Shown here: positions 1 to 12,400 of the stretch, one piece after another
Numbering within the stretch: position 1 is the first letter of the stretch
How the letters are laid out: each line of letters starts with the position of its first letter
Program-made: the position numbers and the translations under genes
From: Mya arenaria
Taxonomy: Eukaryota > Mollusca > Bivalvia > Myida > Myidae
Assembly: GCF_026914265.1 (NCBI RefSeq)
Contig: NC_069125.1
Span: forward strand, 6,716,117-6,780,116
Direction of reading: 5' to 3'
DNA length: 64,000 bases
The notes under the pieces: model-generated
Seen by the model: only the letters and a program-made list of their open reading frames with translations
Databases searched by the model: none
What the model was told of the DNA's origin: nothing

Positions 1-217
1 TACAATAAGTAAAATAATGAACTTAGTATCGATGATAACTTACAATAATAATATGCCAGAAACATGTTAGAGCTGGTGTTTCATCAAATGACTCCTTTTA
101 AATTACAAATGGTCAATTTACATCAAAGGGGAGTAACTCTGGCATGTCTAAGTATCAGTCTTAATATAAAGGGAAGTTACTATGCAAATACTAGTGTCAA
201 TAAACAATAATCATGTA
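1..217 (-). repeat. 3' LTR (left copy), partial
   Basis: This is a direct repeat of the sequence ending at 5673, identical apart from one base. The shared sequence stops at 218, where the polypyrimidine run begins, as expected at the U3 boundary of a minus-strand element. If the right LTR starts at 5393, about 64 bases of this copy are missing beyond the window edge. Confidence 0.85.
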
Positions 218-218
218 T

Positions 219-226
219 CCCCCTTC
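219..226 (-). other. Polypurine tract of the LTR retrotransposon
   Basis: On the minus strand this reads GAAGGGGG directly upstream of the left LTR, the usual place for the plus-strand primer of LTR elements. Bases 227-421 between it and the gag-pol stop contain no gene that I can see. Confidence 0.7.
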
Positions 227-421
227 GAGTCTTTTGTAATATAATGACATAAAGGCTGTTGTGAAAAAAAAATGTAGCTATGAATAACAATGACTAGAGA
301 ATTGACTAGGCAGAAAACTGAAGCAAAAATATCAGCTAAACAATGCAAACAGATATAATTACGAAGTTTGAATCAAACTGCGGTCTATCAGACTCACAAG
401 AAGTGTTTTATGATAAGACAT

Positions 422-3400
422 CTACATATCAAAGTCATTATGCCACGCAGGCTTTTTTGTTGGGCGATTGGATTTTCGCAGAGGTGTGGTATGTACAGAC
501 TGGCTCGTTGATGGGTTATCTCGTTGTGTGGTAGATGTGAGTGGAGGTACAAGAGGGACTGGTGCGTCGTTAGTTGGCTCCACTGGCTCGCCGACTGTGG
601 TAGTAGGTATATGTGGATCTGTATGTTGACGACTATTGATTCTGTGGATAAGAGGGGTGGTCGTCATAGGGTTTGATGACTTCCAATGCGATGCATCCGT
701 TGTCGCAGGCAGTGATGTTGAACTTGTTGTATTCCCTTGAATCTGTTCATGACCAGGGTCCAATGAGGGATTTATTGGCTGATTCGCCGGCCCGGTTGTG
801 GGCTGTGTGGGGTATTGTCGACACATCGCTAGGTCTCTATCAATTGTCAGTCTAGACGGTGTAGGATTAACTGGGACAAAACGTCGCAGAAACTTCCTGT
901 TACGGAGTGTGACCCGTCCTGATCCATCGATGCGGACCACGTACTGATCGAACTGGCGGACTTCAATGACTGTTCCAGTCTTATCCCATTTCAGAGGATG
1001 TTGGCCTATTTGATTCTGAATACGGACATGGTCTCCCGTAGCTAATGGTGGTAAACGTTTCGTATGTTGTGATAATCTCTCTTTTTCTTTCATGTGGCGC
1101 TTCCTAAGTGCGTCTTCCCGTAAAGTTAAGGTGTCGTGCCAAGTAGCATGAGGTTGATATCGACCAGGTGGGATGGGAATGAAGTCGCGAATAGGGCGAC
1201 CAAAAACGCACATGGATGGAGAGTGTTTGGTGTCTCTATCTGGTGTGTTCCTGTATTGCAGAATCGCCCGTTGGAAAGAGTCTGTATCAAGACCCCCATC
1301 TGGTTTTGTGTTGTCCATTATGAGGCGTTTCACAGTTTTGACCCCAACTTCTGCACGACAGTTGCTATGAGGAAAAGCAACTGATGAGAGACGGTGGTGG
1401 ACACCCCAATTCTTTAGAAACGTGCGGGTGGCGGTGGATGTAAATTCAGGTCCCCCGTCAGAGGCTAATTCATCAGGGATGCCAAATGTGACAAAGGTAC
1501 GCCGAAGGCATTCTATTAAACCATCAGCCCTGCAATGAGCTCGCTCAACTATTGGCCAGTTTGAGTATCTATCGACTACCAATAAGTAGTTACAGCCCTT
1601 ATAGTGGAAGTAATCGGCGCACACGCACTGGAATGGGTAATCTGGGTCTGTCAATGGTGTTGGTGGCGCGCTAGGGTTAGATGGGGCTATACGGTTGCAA
1701 TGCTGACAGGTTGCTCGTTGATTACTGATGGCTTGTGTAATTCCCGGCCAGAAGACTGAGGATTCTGCTCTAGCCGTCATCGCTGTAACACCTTGGTGCG
1801 CAGAATGCAACGAGTCCAAAACCTCATGTCTAAGAGATGGTGGAATGACCACTCGATCTTTGTAGAGAATCACTCCGTCTGCCGTGTGCAAGTGATCTCG
1901 AAAAGGAAAAAACTCTCTTAGTGTCGCTGGGATCTCCTGGCGATTGTCCGGCACACCAGACTCGATAATACCCAGTAAAGTGTGCAGATCTGGGTCACTT
2001 GAAGTGGCAACGCGAACGCGATCCCAAGTAACTGATTGAATGGCATTCAATGAAGAAACTGCTGCAATCTTCACGGTGTCGTCAATCAGCAAATCTGTGT
2101 CCGAGGTACGAAGTCCATTCATCAGCGAAGGGTTGTGAGTGAAAATAGGCAAAAGAGACTGTACTGAAGCTATATCATCTGCGAGTTCCATTTTTTCTGG
2201 GTCGCCAGTCGGGTGTCGAGATAAACAGTCAGTTGCCCGATGTTTGACACCAGGGATATGGACTATTCGGAACTTATAGCGCAGCGTCTTTTCTTTCAGG
2301 TTACGTAGACGTGGGTTAGAGATGTCCTCAAGAGATCTATCACCGAGCACCTTCAGCAACGGCTTGTGGTCAACAGCAACGATCAATTGATTGCACCCTA
2401 AAACGAAATACCTTGCCTTATCTAAAGCATCTGCCACAGCTAGGGCCTCACCTTCGATTGGGGCATATCTGGATTCTGCGCTATGTGTAAAACGGCTTCC
2501 GACAAGGGTAATCTTCCAACCATCATTGCAGCAAAATGGTTTGGAAATGGGACAGGGACAGTGTTTCTGGAGCAGAAAGAAACCTATGCCATCTTTTGAC
2601 CAATCTGTTGCCAAGCACGTTGGTTTGTTAGGATCAAATATTCGAACACCCATTTCGATCTCACCGGCAATGACGCGTTTGGAGTCTTCAAACAAGTCTT
2701 GTAGTTCTTCTGTCCAGCGGAATGGCACATTTGACTTCCACAGTTGTCGGAATGGTATCATCTTGTCGGCCATACTGAATGCATACGCAACTTGATTGAC
2801 AAGCCCAAACCACGAACGTATGTCAGTTATATTCTTCGGTGTTGGAAAGTCGAGGATTGCTCGAAGGAACTTCTTGCATGGACGGACGTTGTCTTGTGTT
2901 AACTCAAACCCTGCAAATTCTACTGTGTCCTCAGCAAAGGCAAACTTCGTGGGGTTTAGGGTAATGCCGTTCTTGCCACATAAGTCCAACCAACGAACTG
3001 CCTGAAAGAAACTTTCTTCTATGGAATCAGACCATAGCAACACGTCATCTACGCATTTCGTCTTGTTAGGGAAGTCTGAGACAAGTTCATCGTACCTTCG
3101 TGTGTATCCGTCACCGGATGCAATGTACCCCTGGGGTGCTGTTTTATACCTGTATCGTCCCCATGGAGTGATAAATGTCGTCAGGTGACGGTCTTCTTCG
3201 CGTATTGGTACACTGTGGTAACCGTTCCAAGCATCAAACACTGTTTTCTTTTTGCCATGTGGGACAGAACGGGCTTGGTAAAATGGTGATTGGGTATGAT
3301 GGGTTTCACGTGTTGCGTTAGCATTGAGGGCTTGGAAGTCGACTGTCCTGCGAGGCTCACCGTTTTTCTTTGCGCATATGACCATCCTATGACACCATGT

Positions 3401-5344
3401 CACGGGTTCACCGATTGGGACTGGCTCTATGACGCCTAAACGGACATCTTGGTCTAAACCGGCCTTGACCGACTCACGCCAGTGAATAGGGACAGGTATG
3501 GGTGTATGATGGGCAATGGGTTCCGCAGTGTCGTCTACCATGAGTTTCATCGGGGGTGTGTCCATCAAAGGCAGTGGTTGATGCTCACATGTGTTGAAAG
3601 TACTAGCACTGTAGTGGTCTAGGAGGAAGGTTTTTAAACGCTGTAAATTCTCAGATGTGCCAGGGAATGGCATCCTTGTGGGAGGGGGAGGGGGCATTTG
3701 GCGTTTGGGACAGTCACATGGATGCGTTGCCAATGGTGATGGGTGGGGATTCACCGTGACAGCATTTGCTGCGTATGCACCAACCGCAGGGAAGGCATCG
3801 GGAATAATACCTAGTGCTGAGCAGGCTTCTCTGCTGAGGAACAACCTGTCAGTGGTATCACATACGTAAGTCATCTGTCGGGTCTCTATCGGTATGCCTG
3901 TATCGTTAGTGGCACGCAAGCGGAGTATCGTAGCACCGATGATCTTGATTCCAACATTTGTTGCTGTATGCATGTTCATGGTCACTGGGATGAGGTCTGA
4001 TTCGCGCAGGCCTAGCTTGTTGAGGACTTTCAAACCAGTTAGGCAACTCTGGCATCCTGTATCTGCCATGGCAGGTATAGTAGCTGAAATAAAGCATTTG
4101 TTTTTCAAGTCAAAACCAAGGGCAGAGTAATCATCATGAGAAACTGTAGCAACAACATTAACAAATGGTTGAGAGGCTGATCGTTTCTTAACCCATGTGT
4201 CTGAAAGTTTATCATATACATGGTGGTCAATGCGTAATGCACGCTCAACACCAGACTCACTTAACGTGCTAGAATCGTCAAAGGCATTAACAAAAGTATC
4301 ATTAACAGTACATATAGCATCAAATACAGCTGAATTCTTTGAGAATGTGTTAATGTTTCTGTTAAGTTTAGGCTTATCTTTACTACGACAAACACTTTCA
4401 ATATGATGATTGCGATTACACAAGTCGCATATGTGTCCATATGCTGGGCACTCATTTCGTCGAACACTAGATGTGGAGCTTTTTCCGTGACCTCTGGTAC
4501 CACAATATGTGCATGTTTCTGTTTTGTCCTTGGGCGTCGGCTGATTTACGTGCTTGAGCTTTCGATAAGAGCTGCTTGCAGCTGCCACTGCATTGGAGTC
4601 CAAAAGTTTCGAAGCTGAGCGCTTTCCCGCCTCTTTCGCTTCTACGAACTTAAACACGTCCTCCAGATTCATCTCCTGGTTACTGTCGCCCAGGAGGTCT
4701 AGCTGTATGTCTGGGTCGGCAAGTCCTTTTGTGAGTACATCGCGAAGAATGGCGTCAGTGTAATTGACGTCTGAAGCACAGTTGGCACATTTCACATAAA
4801 ACTTGCAAACACCTGCTTGACCACGTATACGCGCACCGAAACTTCTCACGGTTTCATCACGATCTTGTTTCATGTTATGTAGATTAACTCTTGCAACCAT
4901 TGTATTCTCCTCGCGAACGGCTAGTGCCTTGATGGCTGTGAGCACCTGATCTGCAGTAAGTTCTGTAAGGGTGTTACCATTTGTACGTGTCAAGTCCTTT
5001 CTGAGAGGTTCATCACAACATTCTAATAACTGAACCACTTTGGTGCGACCTTCGAGTTTGGTAGCAGCGACATAATCTGTCCAACGCGATAAGAAATAAG
5101 CCCAGTCCTCACTGGTACCAGCTAACGCAATTGTTGGTCGCTTGACCCTCTCAATTTTGGCGGATGGGCCTGGGGCGTGGACCATGGAATGAGCCGTAAT
5201 AAGTGCAGCAACGATTGCTACCTCAACGTCCTCCGTCACGTACTCGCATCCTGGTATTGGGCAGTGTGCGACTGGCATTGTGTTACTGTGTTCATATAAG
5301 AACGTGGTCTTTTTGTGTTTCTTTATTAGATTAACAATGAACAC
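422..5344 (-). CDS. Ty3/gypsy-type Gag-Pol polyprotein (1,640 aa)
   Basis: This single frame encodes structural protein, protease, reverse transcriptase, RNase H and integrase, the set needed for copy-and-paste retrotransposition. From the N-terminus it has a C2H2-like finger (CPIPGC followed by paired His, residues 28-56) and gag helices. Cys-rich knuckles follow at about 277-320 ([20 protein letters not shown]). The aspartic protease signature ADTGCQSC is near 426. RT motifs run from VDFQALN to CVDD near 765, where Cys replaces the usual Tyr or Phe. RNase H (ATDWSKDG) is near 913. The integrase has a His/Cys finger (HSAHQG, CQHC) and a DDE triad: D in CADYF near 1242, D in SDGGPEF near 1296, E in AEVGVK near 1331. 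A chromatin-side C-terminal domain follows near 1455-1500. The first Met is at 5344, but Met23 at 5278, just before the C2H2 finger, is an equally plausible start. Gag and pol are fused with no frameshift. Confidence 0.95.
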   Translation of the reverse strand: MFIVNLIKKHKKTTFLYEHSNTMPVAHCPIPGCEYVTEDVEVAIVAALITAHSMVHAPGPSAKIERVKRPTIALAGTSEDWAYFLSRWTDYVAATKLEGRTKVVQLLECCDEPLRKDLTRTNGNTLTELTADQVLTAIKALAVREENTMVARVNLHNMKQDRDETVRSFGARIRGQAGVCKFYVKCANCASDVNYTDAILRDVLTKGLADPDIQLDLLGDSNQEMNLEDVFKFVEAKEAGKRSASKLLDSNAVAAASSSYRKLKHVNQPTPKDKTETCTYCGTRGHGKSSTSSVRRNECPAYGHICDLCNRNHHIESVCRSKDKPKLNRNINTFSKNSAVFDAICTVNDTFVNAFDDSSTLSESGVERALRIDHHVYDKLSDTWVKKRSASQPFVNVVATVSHDDYSALGFDLKNKCFISATIPAMADTGCQSCLTGLKVLNKLGLRESDLIPVTMNMHTATNVGIKIIGATILRLRATNDTGIPIETRQMTYVCDTTDRLFLSREACSALGIIPDAFPAVGAYAANAVTVNPHPSPLATHPCDCPKRQMPPPPPTRMPFPGTSENLQRLKTFLLDHYSASTFNTCEHQPLPLMDTPPMKLMVDDTAEPIAHHTPIPVPIHWRESVKAGLDQDVRLGVIEPVPIGEPVTWCHRMVICAKKNGEPRRTVDFQALNANATRETHHTQSPFYQARSVPHGKKKTVFDAWNGYHSVPIREEDRHLTTFITPWGRYRYKTAPQGYIASGDGYTRRYDELVSDFPNKTKCVDDVLLWSDSIEESFFQAVRWLDLCGKNGITLNPTKFAFAEDTVEFAGFELTQDNVRPCKKFLRAILDFPTPKNITDIRSWFGLVNQVAYAFSMADKMIPFRQLWKSNVPFRWTEELQDLFEDSKRVIAGEIEMGVRIFDPNKPTCLATDWSKDGIGFFLLQKHCPCPISKPFCCNDGWKITLVGSRFTHSAESRYAPIEGEALAVADALDKARYFVLGCNQLIVAVDHKPLLKVLGDRSLEDISNPRLRNLKEKTLRYKFRIVHIPGVKHRATDCLSRHPTGDPEKMELADDIASVQSLLPIFTHNPSLMNGLRTSDTDLLIDDTVKIAAVSSLNAIQSVTWDRVRVATSSDPDLHTLLGIIESGVPDNRQEIPATLREFFPFRDHLHTADGVILYKDRVVIPPSLRHEVLDSLHSAHQGVTAMTARAESSVFWPGITQAISNQRATCQHCNRIAPSNPSAPPTPLTDPDYPFQCVCADYFHYKGCNYLLVVDRYSNWPIVERAHCRADGLIECLRRTFVTFGIPDELASDGGPEFTSTATRTFLKNWGVHHRLSSVAFPHSNCRAEVGVKTVKRLIMDNTKPDGGLDTDSFQRAILQYRNTPDRDTKHSPSMCVFGRPIRDFIPIPPGRYQPHATWHDTLTLREDALRKRHMKEKERLSQHTKRLPPLATGDHVRIQNQIGQHPLKWDKTGTVIEVRQFDQYVVRIDGSGRVTLRNRKFLRRFVPVNPTPSRLTIDRDLAMCRQYPTQPTTGPANQPINPSLDPGHEQIQGNTTSSTSLPATTDASHWKSSNPMTTTPLIHRINSRQHTDPHIPTTTVGEPVEPTNDAPVPLVPPLTSTTQRDNPSTSQSVHTTPLRKSNRPTKKPAWHNDFDM

Positions 5345-5392
5345 AGTCTGAAATACATGAATGAGACATACTCAGATATTTACCAAATAATA

Positions 5393-5674
5393 TGTTGTCC
5401 CGATAATTAACATTGGAAACGATACTAAACAATAATTGGTACAGTACATTAATGAATACAATAAGTAACATAATGAACTTAGTATCGATGATAACTTACA
5501 ATAATAATATGCCAGAAACATGTTAGAGCTGGTGTTTCATCAAATGACTCCTTTTAAATTACAAATGGTCAATTTACATCAAAGGGGAGTAACTCTGGCA
5601 TGTCTAAGTATCAGTCTTAATATAAAGGGAAGTTACTATGCAAATACTAGTGTCAATAAACAATAATCATGTAT
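5393..5674 (-). repeat. 5' LTR (right copy)
   Basis: Bases 5457-5674 are paired with bases 1-218. The inner edge is set at 5393 because a TG there would give the expected terminal dinucleotide, and a TGG-starting primer-site-like stretch lies a few bases further in on the minus strand. That inner edge is inference; only 5457 onward is demonstrated by the repeat. Confidence 0.7.
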
Positions 5675-5799
5675 TATGCAATGGATTTGATTGCATTTCC
5701 TAATTAATTAATTCATGTGATTTATATTATTATATATAGTTGTTTGTGCTTATAATTTTGTCGGTTGATTTCATTGGTTAATTTGCTGTTCTGTTTCAG

Positions 5800-6018
5800 A
5801 AAGAAGGCAATTTGTCTAAATTCCATTGCCATCTCACACCGCTTTTAGATTGCTATGGTTACGTTCAAGTGGAAGTTTTGTCACGTCGACCAAGGATAGA
5901 AATTTACTATGATGTCATTAATGAAAAGGAAGCGGAGAAAATAAAAACATATGGAGAAAATGCGGTAATTGATACTTCATTAAATATGAGACTCATGTGT
6001 ATCCATATACTTAGTGTA

Positions 6019-6055
<37 letters not shown>

Positions 6056-6137
6056 TTGTTGTTGTTTTTGTTGATGATGATAGTGATGATGATGATGATG
6101 ATGGTGATGTTGTTGTTGTTTTTGTTGTTGTTGTTGT

Positions 6138-6175
<38 letters not shown>

Positions 6176-6211
6176 TTGATGATGATGAAATTTTCTTTGG
6201 TGGTGGTGGTG

Positions 6212-6260
<49 letters not shown>

Positions 6261-6324
6261 GATGATGATGATGTTGATGATGCTGTTGCTGCTGTTGCTG
6301 CTGTTGCTGCTGCTGCTGCTCCTT

Positions 6325-6374
<50 letters not shown>

Positions 6375-6396
6375 ATTTTCTTTGGTGGTGGTGGTG

Positions 6397-6469
<73 letters not shown>

Positions 6470-9400
6470 GGATGATGAGGATGATGATGACGACGACGAT
6501 AATTATGATGACACAAATTCCTATCTCTAAAATGCTCTTCTCAATTTTGTTGAGGTTCAAAATAACTAAAGTCATGTGTTAATTCCCGCCTTATCATTAC
6601 AGTTTCAACAGAAGTATGACATGTTTCCTTATAAAGACGGAAAAAGAGCAGACTTCAGACACCGAAGGTCAGCTTTATTACATTTGTAGTCAAATCGTGT
6701 CTCTTGTTGCACTTATTCGTCCGATAACGCCATGACTGCATGATATTTGAGAGTGCTTTCTGCGTCCTCCTTTTTAAATTCTCGTTTGAGAACGGTAGCC
6801 ATATGGTGGAGCTTTTACGGTTTAGTATGTAGCGTGCAGATATATTAGAACGGTATTTTGATATATGCACGCTACGTACTGCACGAAAAGCGTGACACAG
6901 CTACTTCAGTTACCCACGTAATTTAAAATAAACATAACTTGCGCTTCGCCCTCATTGCGTATAATTTCAGTAATTTCGTGAAGTGGGTGTAGTTACTAGT
7001 TTCGTTTGAGTAAAAATGTGGTTCCAATTCATATGAAACCTGTTTAATATAAGTCATCATCGACTATGCAGTACTAGAAGAACGACAGTCGAACTCGCTT
7101 GACTCGAATTCCTGTTGGCTCGAACTGGGTGAAAGGGGCCGATTTCTATGTACTGAATGTAAACATTACCGCTTGGCTCGAAATTTCCTAGGCTCGAGGG
7201 TATGTAGCCGGTCCCTTGGACTTCGAGCCAACGGGGTTCGACTGTATGAACAAGAGTAATATTTCCATTCAAACCTTTTGTTTCAAAATAGATCTCATTA
7301 CAACCAAGAATAAAGAATATGAAGAACTGCTCGTACGACACGGTCGTTGATCATACGGCCCCATTATGAATAATACAAGTCATTCACTTTAGTGTACTAA
7401 ATAATATTCCTAGTCGGGGTCACCTTATCAATGAATGTACGATAAAAAACATCGTCAAATGTATACTTTCAATATTTCAATTTCAATTTCAATAATATTA
7501 AAGATGCACTCTAACTCCCAAATAAGGTTTAACGCAATTTATTATATTGTTTTAATATTCCAAAAACGATGAATAACTGTCGAAAACAATGGTTCTTATG
7601 AACATATGAAGGACACCGAGTTTATTTTGAGAGAAATGAGCATAAAACACGCTATTTTCGTCTTATGAGACTTTAGTAAACCATAGTAAATATTTGAGCA
7701 TTTACCAATCATTAAATATTTTATTTGCGTTTTCAGCTATTAAATACCTGGTTAAAATCGTGTTATCAGTTATTACGTACGATAAAATAGCGAACAATTT
7801 TTTTGGTCGAAAACTGACATAAACTTAGCATCGATGTGTGCAATGCATTGAAACTTACTAACTGAAGTACCACATAGTTTATAATTTATTTCAGTTTAGC
7901 AGTTATTTCGTATTTTTCCATTAAAAAGATTACTGGGTATGTCTACCAGGTAAAATTCATTCCTTATGCGTGATTGGCTAGTCGGTGTTATCACGTGATA
8001 TTACCGAGGTAGGTTTATAGCTTAATTATGTCACCCGTGTACAATAAGCCTTTGTAGCTCAGTGAGTAATACGCTGGACTTCAATTTTGGCGACGCGGGT
8101 TCGAACCCGGTCTCCGACACATTTTATTTTTTTACATTTTGGTACTTTTTTACAATTATGATATCAAAGCGTAACATATTCTATTAGATAATTGTCCTGA
8201 GATTCGTTACAGAAAAAAACTTTTTTTAGTGCCAATCTGTGACACAGTCCCTTTAATAGTTTCCATAAATGTATTATTTAGTAAGTAGTTAAAGGTTTAT
8301 CAGTCAAAATTGATATTTTTATACATGTGTATGTGTTGATTTTGAATAAGAAAGTCACTTTAAATATTTCGTTAGTGTCAAAGAGCAAATTGATTTTTTC
8401 CTTGCATATTCCAATAACCTTTGCTAAAGCTGACCATTTAAGCTCTTAAATTTCGAAATATATAAGATAACTAGTCATTAATTCGAAAAAGCGATAGAAC
8501 GACGTCCATTGATAGGTTGGTCACTATGATTTAAAACGAATTGATTAACTGTCAGTGCGTTCTGAGTCCTCATTTGGTTTTCGTTGTACGCGCCCCCCCC
8601 CCTAAAATCGTTAAATTGTTATTTAATTATAGGAAAAGAAGGTAATGAAATAGTTATAAAGAGTTAAAAAATAAGTGTTGAAATGTTCTGAAGTGAGTAC
8701 CCCAAACCCCCGTGCCAACAATTAAAACCAAAACGAAATTGGTTTTGAGGGAGGCGCGCAAGTCATAAGGTTACGTCCCCTAAGTTACGCCCCCTCTCAT
8801 GACGAATCCTGGAGCCGCCCTTGGTACACGCATGTTAGTCCCTTTCCAGCATGATGTAATCAGTGAGGAATGTGATCTGTTTGCAGTGGGTTGCTATGCG
8901 AGTGGAACGAGCGTTACCAACTTTTGAGGAACGTTTCTCGGCGACTGGAACGAATGACGAAATTTCACATTTATAATGTTGGTGACGTCACTAGCTCTGA
9001 ATGCTACCAGGTGGCTATTTTATAATATTACATAAACGTTTAAATCATTCGAAGGCATGGTTAAACCAATCAGCAGCTTTCCATTTTATATGGTATTTGG
9101 TATTCATACAGTTACATACCGAATCCCAAAGCTTTACTAAAACGGTCTCTTAAAATGAAATACTTTTAAAGAAGCTAAGACATATTTACACAAAAAATTA
9201 TAGCACCATAAATACATATTAAATTCATATAATAATAAGTTTATATTAAACAGATGGAAAATATAGGTCCCGGTGTACCTACGCGATCTTGGACAGATTT
9301 CTGGGTAAGTTCGCCTGCCTTTTCTATAACTGGTTTAAAAAGAATCCATCTGATGCCACTGCAGTATTTAAGTTATTAATTTTGCTGAATTATTTATTGA

Positions 9401-12400
9401 CCTGGTAACCAGTATTGATAGAATAGGGAACAATTCCTGATTGACCTGGTAACCAGTATTGAAAGAATTGGGAACAATTATTGATTGGCCTGGTAACCAG
9501 TATTGAAAGAATTGGGAACACTTATTGATTGGCCTGGTAACCAGTATTGAAAGAATTGGGATCAATTGTTGATTGACCTGGTTACCAGTATTGATAGAAT
9601 AGGGAACAATTTCTGATTGACCTGGTAATCAGTATTGATAGAATTGGGAGCAATTCTTGATTGACCTGGGAACAAGTATTGATAGAATTGGGAACAATTT
9701 TTCATTTACCTGGTAAACAGTGTTGATAGAATTTGGAACAATTATTGAATGACCTGGTTACCAGTATTGATATAATTTGGAACAATTATTGATTAACCTG
9801 GTAACCAGTATTGATGGAATTGGGAACAATTATTTATTAACCCGGTAACCAGTATTGATAGAATTGGGAACAATTATTGATTGACCTTGTAACCAGTATT
9901 GATAGAATTGGGAACAATTATTGATTGACCTGGTAACCAGTATTGATAGAATTGGGAACAGTTATTGATTGACCTGGTAACAAGTATTGATAGAATTGGG
10001 AACACATTTTGATTAAATTTACATTTTACTGACCGTTCCAATATATATATATATATATATATAGTATTTATGCACTGTGCTGTTTGTAGAGTTTTGTGCT
10101 GTTCTATGTTTCTTGTTTGTGATTTTGTGTTCTATGTCTTTGGCGTTTGCCCATTGCCACTAAACCGGGTTTATGTTTAAACTTTTTGCTACTGAGCATG
10201 TTTCTGTAGCTTTTTGCATAAATATTAATAGAATTGGGAAGAATTCTTGATTGACCTGGTAACAAGTATTGATAGAATTGGGAACAATTTTTCATTTACC
10301 TGGTAACCAGTGTTGATAGAATTGGGAACAATTTTTTATTTACCTGGTAACCAGTATTGATAGAATTGGTAACAATTCTGGATTGACCTGGTAACAAGTA
10401 TTGATAGAATTTGGAACAATTTTTCATTTAGCTGGTAACCAGTATTGATAGAATCGGTAACAATTCTTGATTGACCTGGTAACAAGTATTGATAGAATTG
10501 GGAACAATTTTTCATTTACCTGGTAACCAGTGTTGATAGAATTTGGAACAATTATTGAATGACCTGGTTACCAGTATTGATAGAATTTGGAACAATTATT
10601 GATTGACCTGGTAACCAGTATTGATGGAATTGGGAACAATTATTGATTAACCTACTAAATCCAGTATTGATAGAATTGGGAACAATTTTTCATTTAGCTG
10701 GTAACCAGTATTGATAGAATTGGTAACACTTCTTGATTGACCTGGTAACAAGTATTGATAGAATTGGGAACAATTTTTCATTTACCTGGTAACCAGTGTT
10801 GATAGAATTGGGAACAATTCTTGATTGACCTGGTAACAAGTATTGATAGAATTGGGAACAATTTTTCATTTACCTGGTAACCAGTGTTGATAGAATTTGG
10901 AACAATTATTGAATGACCTGGTTACCAGTATTGATATAATTTGGAACAATTATTGATTGACCTGGTAACCAGTATTGATGGAATTGGGAACAATTATTTA
11001 TTAACCCGCTAACCAGTATTGATAGAATTGGGAACAGTTATTGATTGACCTGGTAACAAGTATTGATAGAATTGGGAACAAATTTTGATTGCCCTGGTAA
11101 CCAGTATTGAAAGAATTGGGAACACTTATTGATTGGCCTGGTAACCAGTATTGATAGAATTGGGAACAATTGTTAATTGACCTGGTTACCAGTATTGATA
11201 GAATTGGGAACAATTATTGATTAGCCTGGTAACCAGTATTGATAGAATTTGGAACAACTATTGATTACATTGATAGAATTGTGAACAATTGTTAATTGAC
11301 CTGGTAGCCAATATTGATAGAATTTGGAAAAAAAATGTTGATTGACCTGGTTACCAGTATTGATAGAATAAGGAACAATTATTGATTAACCTGGTAACCA
11401 GTATTGATAGAATTGGGAACAATTATTGATTGACCTGGTAACCAGTATTGATAGAATAAGGAAGAATTATTGATTAACCTGGTAACCAGTATTGATAGAA
11501 TTGGGAACAATTATTGATTGACCTGGTAACCCGTATTGATAGAATTGGGAAAAATTATTGATTAACCTGGTAACAAGTATTCATAGAATTGGGAACAATT
11601 GTTGATTGACCTTGTAACCAGTATTGATAGAATTGGGAACAATTGTTGATTGACCTTGTAACATCTATTGATAGAATTGGGAACATGGTAACCAGTATTG
11701 ATATAATTGGGAACACGGTAACCAGTATTGATAGAATTGGGAACAATTGTTTATTGACCTTGTAACCAGTATTAAGTATCCGGGTCAACATAAAACAACG
11801 TGCAGAAATGTGTATGACAATTTTGTTATATGTTTTAAATACTAAACTCACTATTGGGTATGTTTTCTTACGGAAAATAACTTCTGTATATCTCCATTTC
11901 TTTCCATAAAATTATTACCTTATTTGTTTCTTTATTACAGGACAATGACTATCAGCCATATCCATTTGCTGGAAACAGACTAGCTACAGTTATGATTCAG
12001 GTAGTATCTCTAAGGCTTTTCTGTTAACGGGCAAATTACACCGATTCCGAAGTGACTACTCAATAAAAAATTTCTGTTCAGTTATTAACCATATGGTTAT
12101 AGCATATCAGACCATTGTAAAGGTTTAAAGCTGAATGGATTGTGATTTAAAAAGAAAACTTGCCGAACATGCTGGATAAACTTGATCTTTTTTGTTAGTT
12201 TACATTTTCACTGTATGTATTCCTACTGGCGTCGATTTAAAAAAATAGTGGTTGGTTCAAACAATTTTATTTTTCTTGTAAGAAATGGTTTTTAAATGTT
12301 GTTTATTATTTAGGACTCAAATGGAACTCAATTCCTATTTAGGATGTTTTGGTCGAGAAACATTCGACACATCTATGGTATTATATAAAACATAACTTAT

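Larger units (their letters stand above)
1..5674 (-). mobile_element. Full-length Ty3/gypsy-type LTR retrotransposon, cut by the window edge
   Basis: The order on the minus strand is 5' LTR (right), gag-pol, polypurine tract, 3' LTR (left). Bases 1-218 match 5457-5674 with a single mismatch that I can see (A/C at position 13), so the insertion is young. The gag-pol frame has no stop or frameshift. The left LTR probably continues beyond base 1, so the target duplication cannot be checked. The element lies upstream of, and antisense to, the P4HA-like exons that begin at 5800, and so may sit in an intron of that gene. Confidence 0.9.

Noticed and set aside
1136..1384. Plus-strand frames within the retrotransposon
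   Set aside because: They are shadows of the minus-strand gag-pol frame.
5907..6575. Long poly-Asp, poly-Ile, poly-His and poly-Met frames
   Set aside because: They are translations of the trinucleotide tract in an intron. Only 5800-5964 of this stretch is supported as an exon.
8050..8121. Functional tRNA gene
   Set aside because: A and B boxes are good, but the acceptor stem does not pair and the segment sits inside a repeated element.
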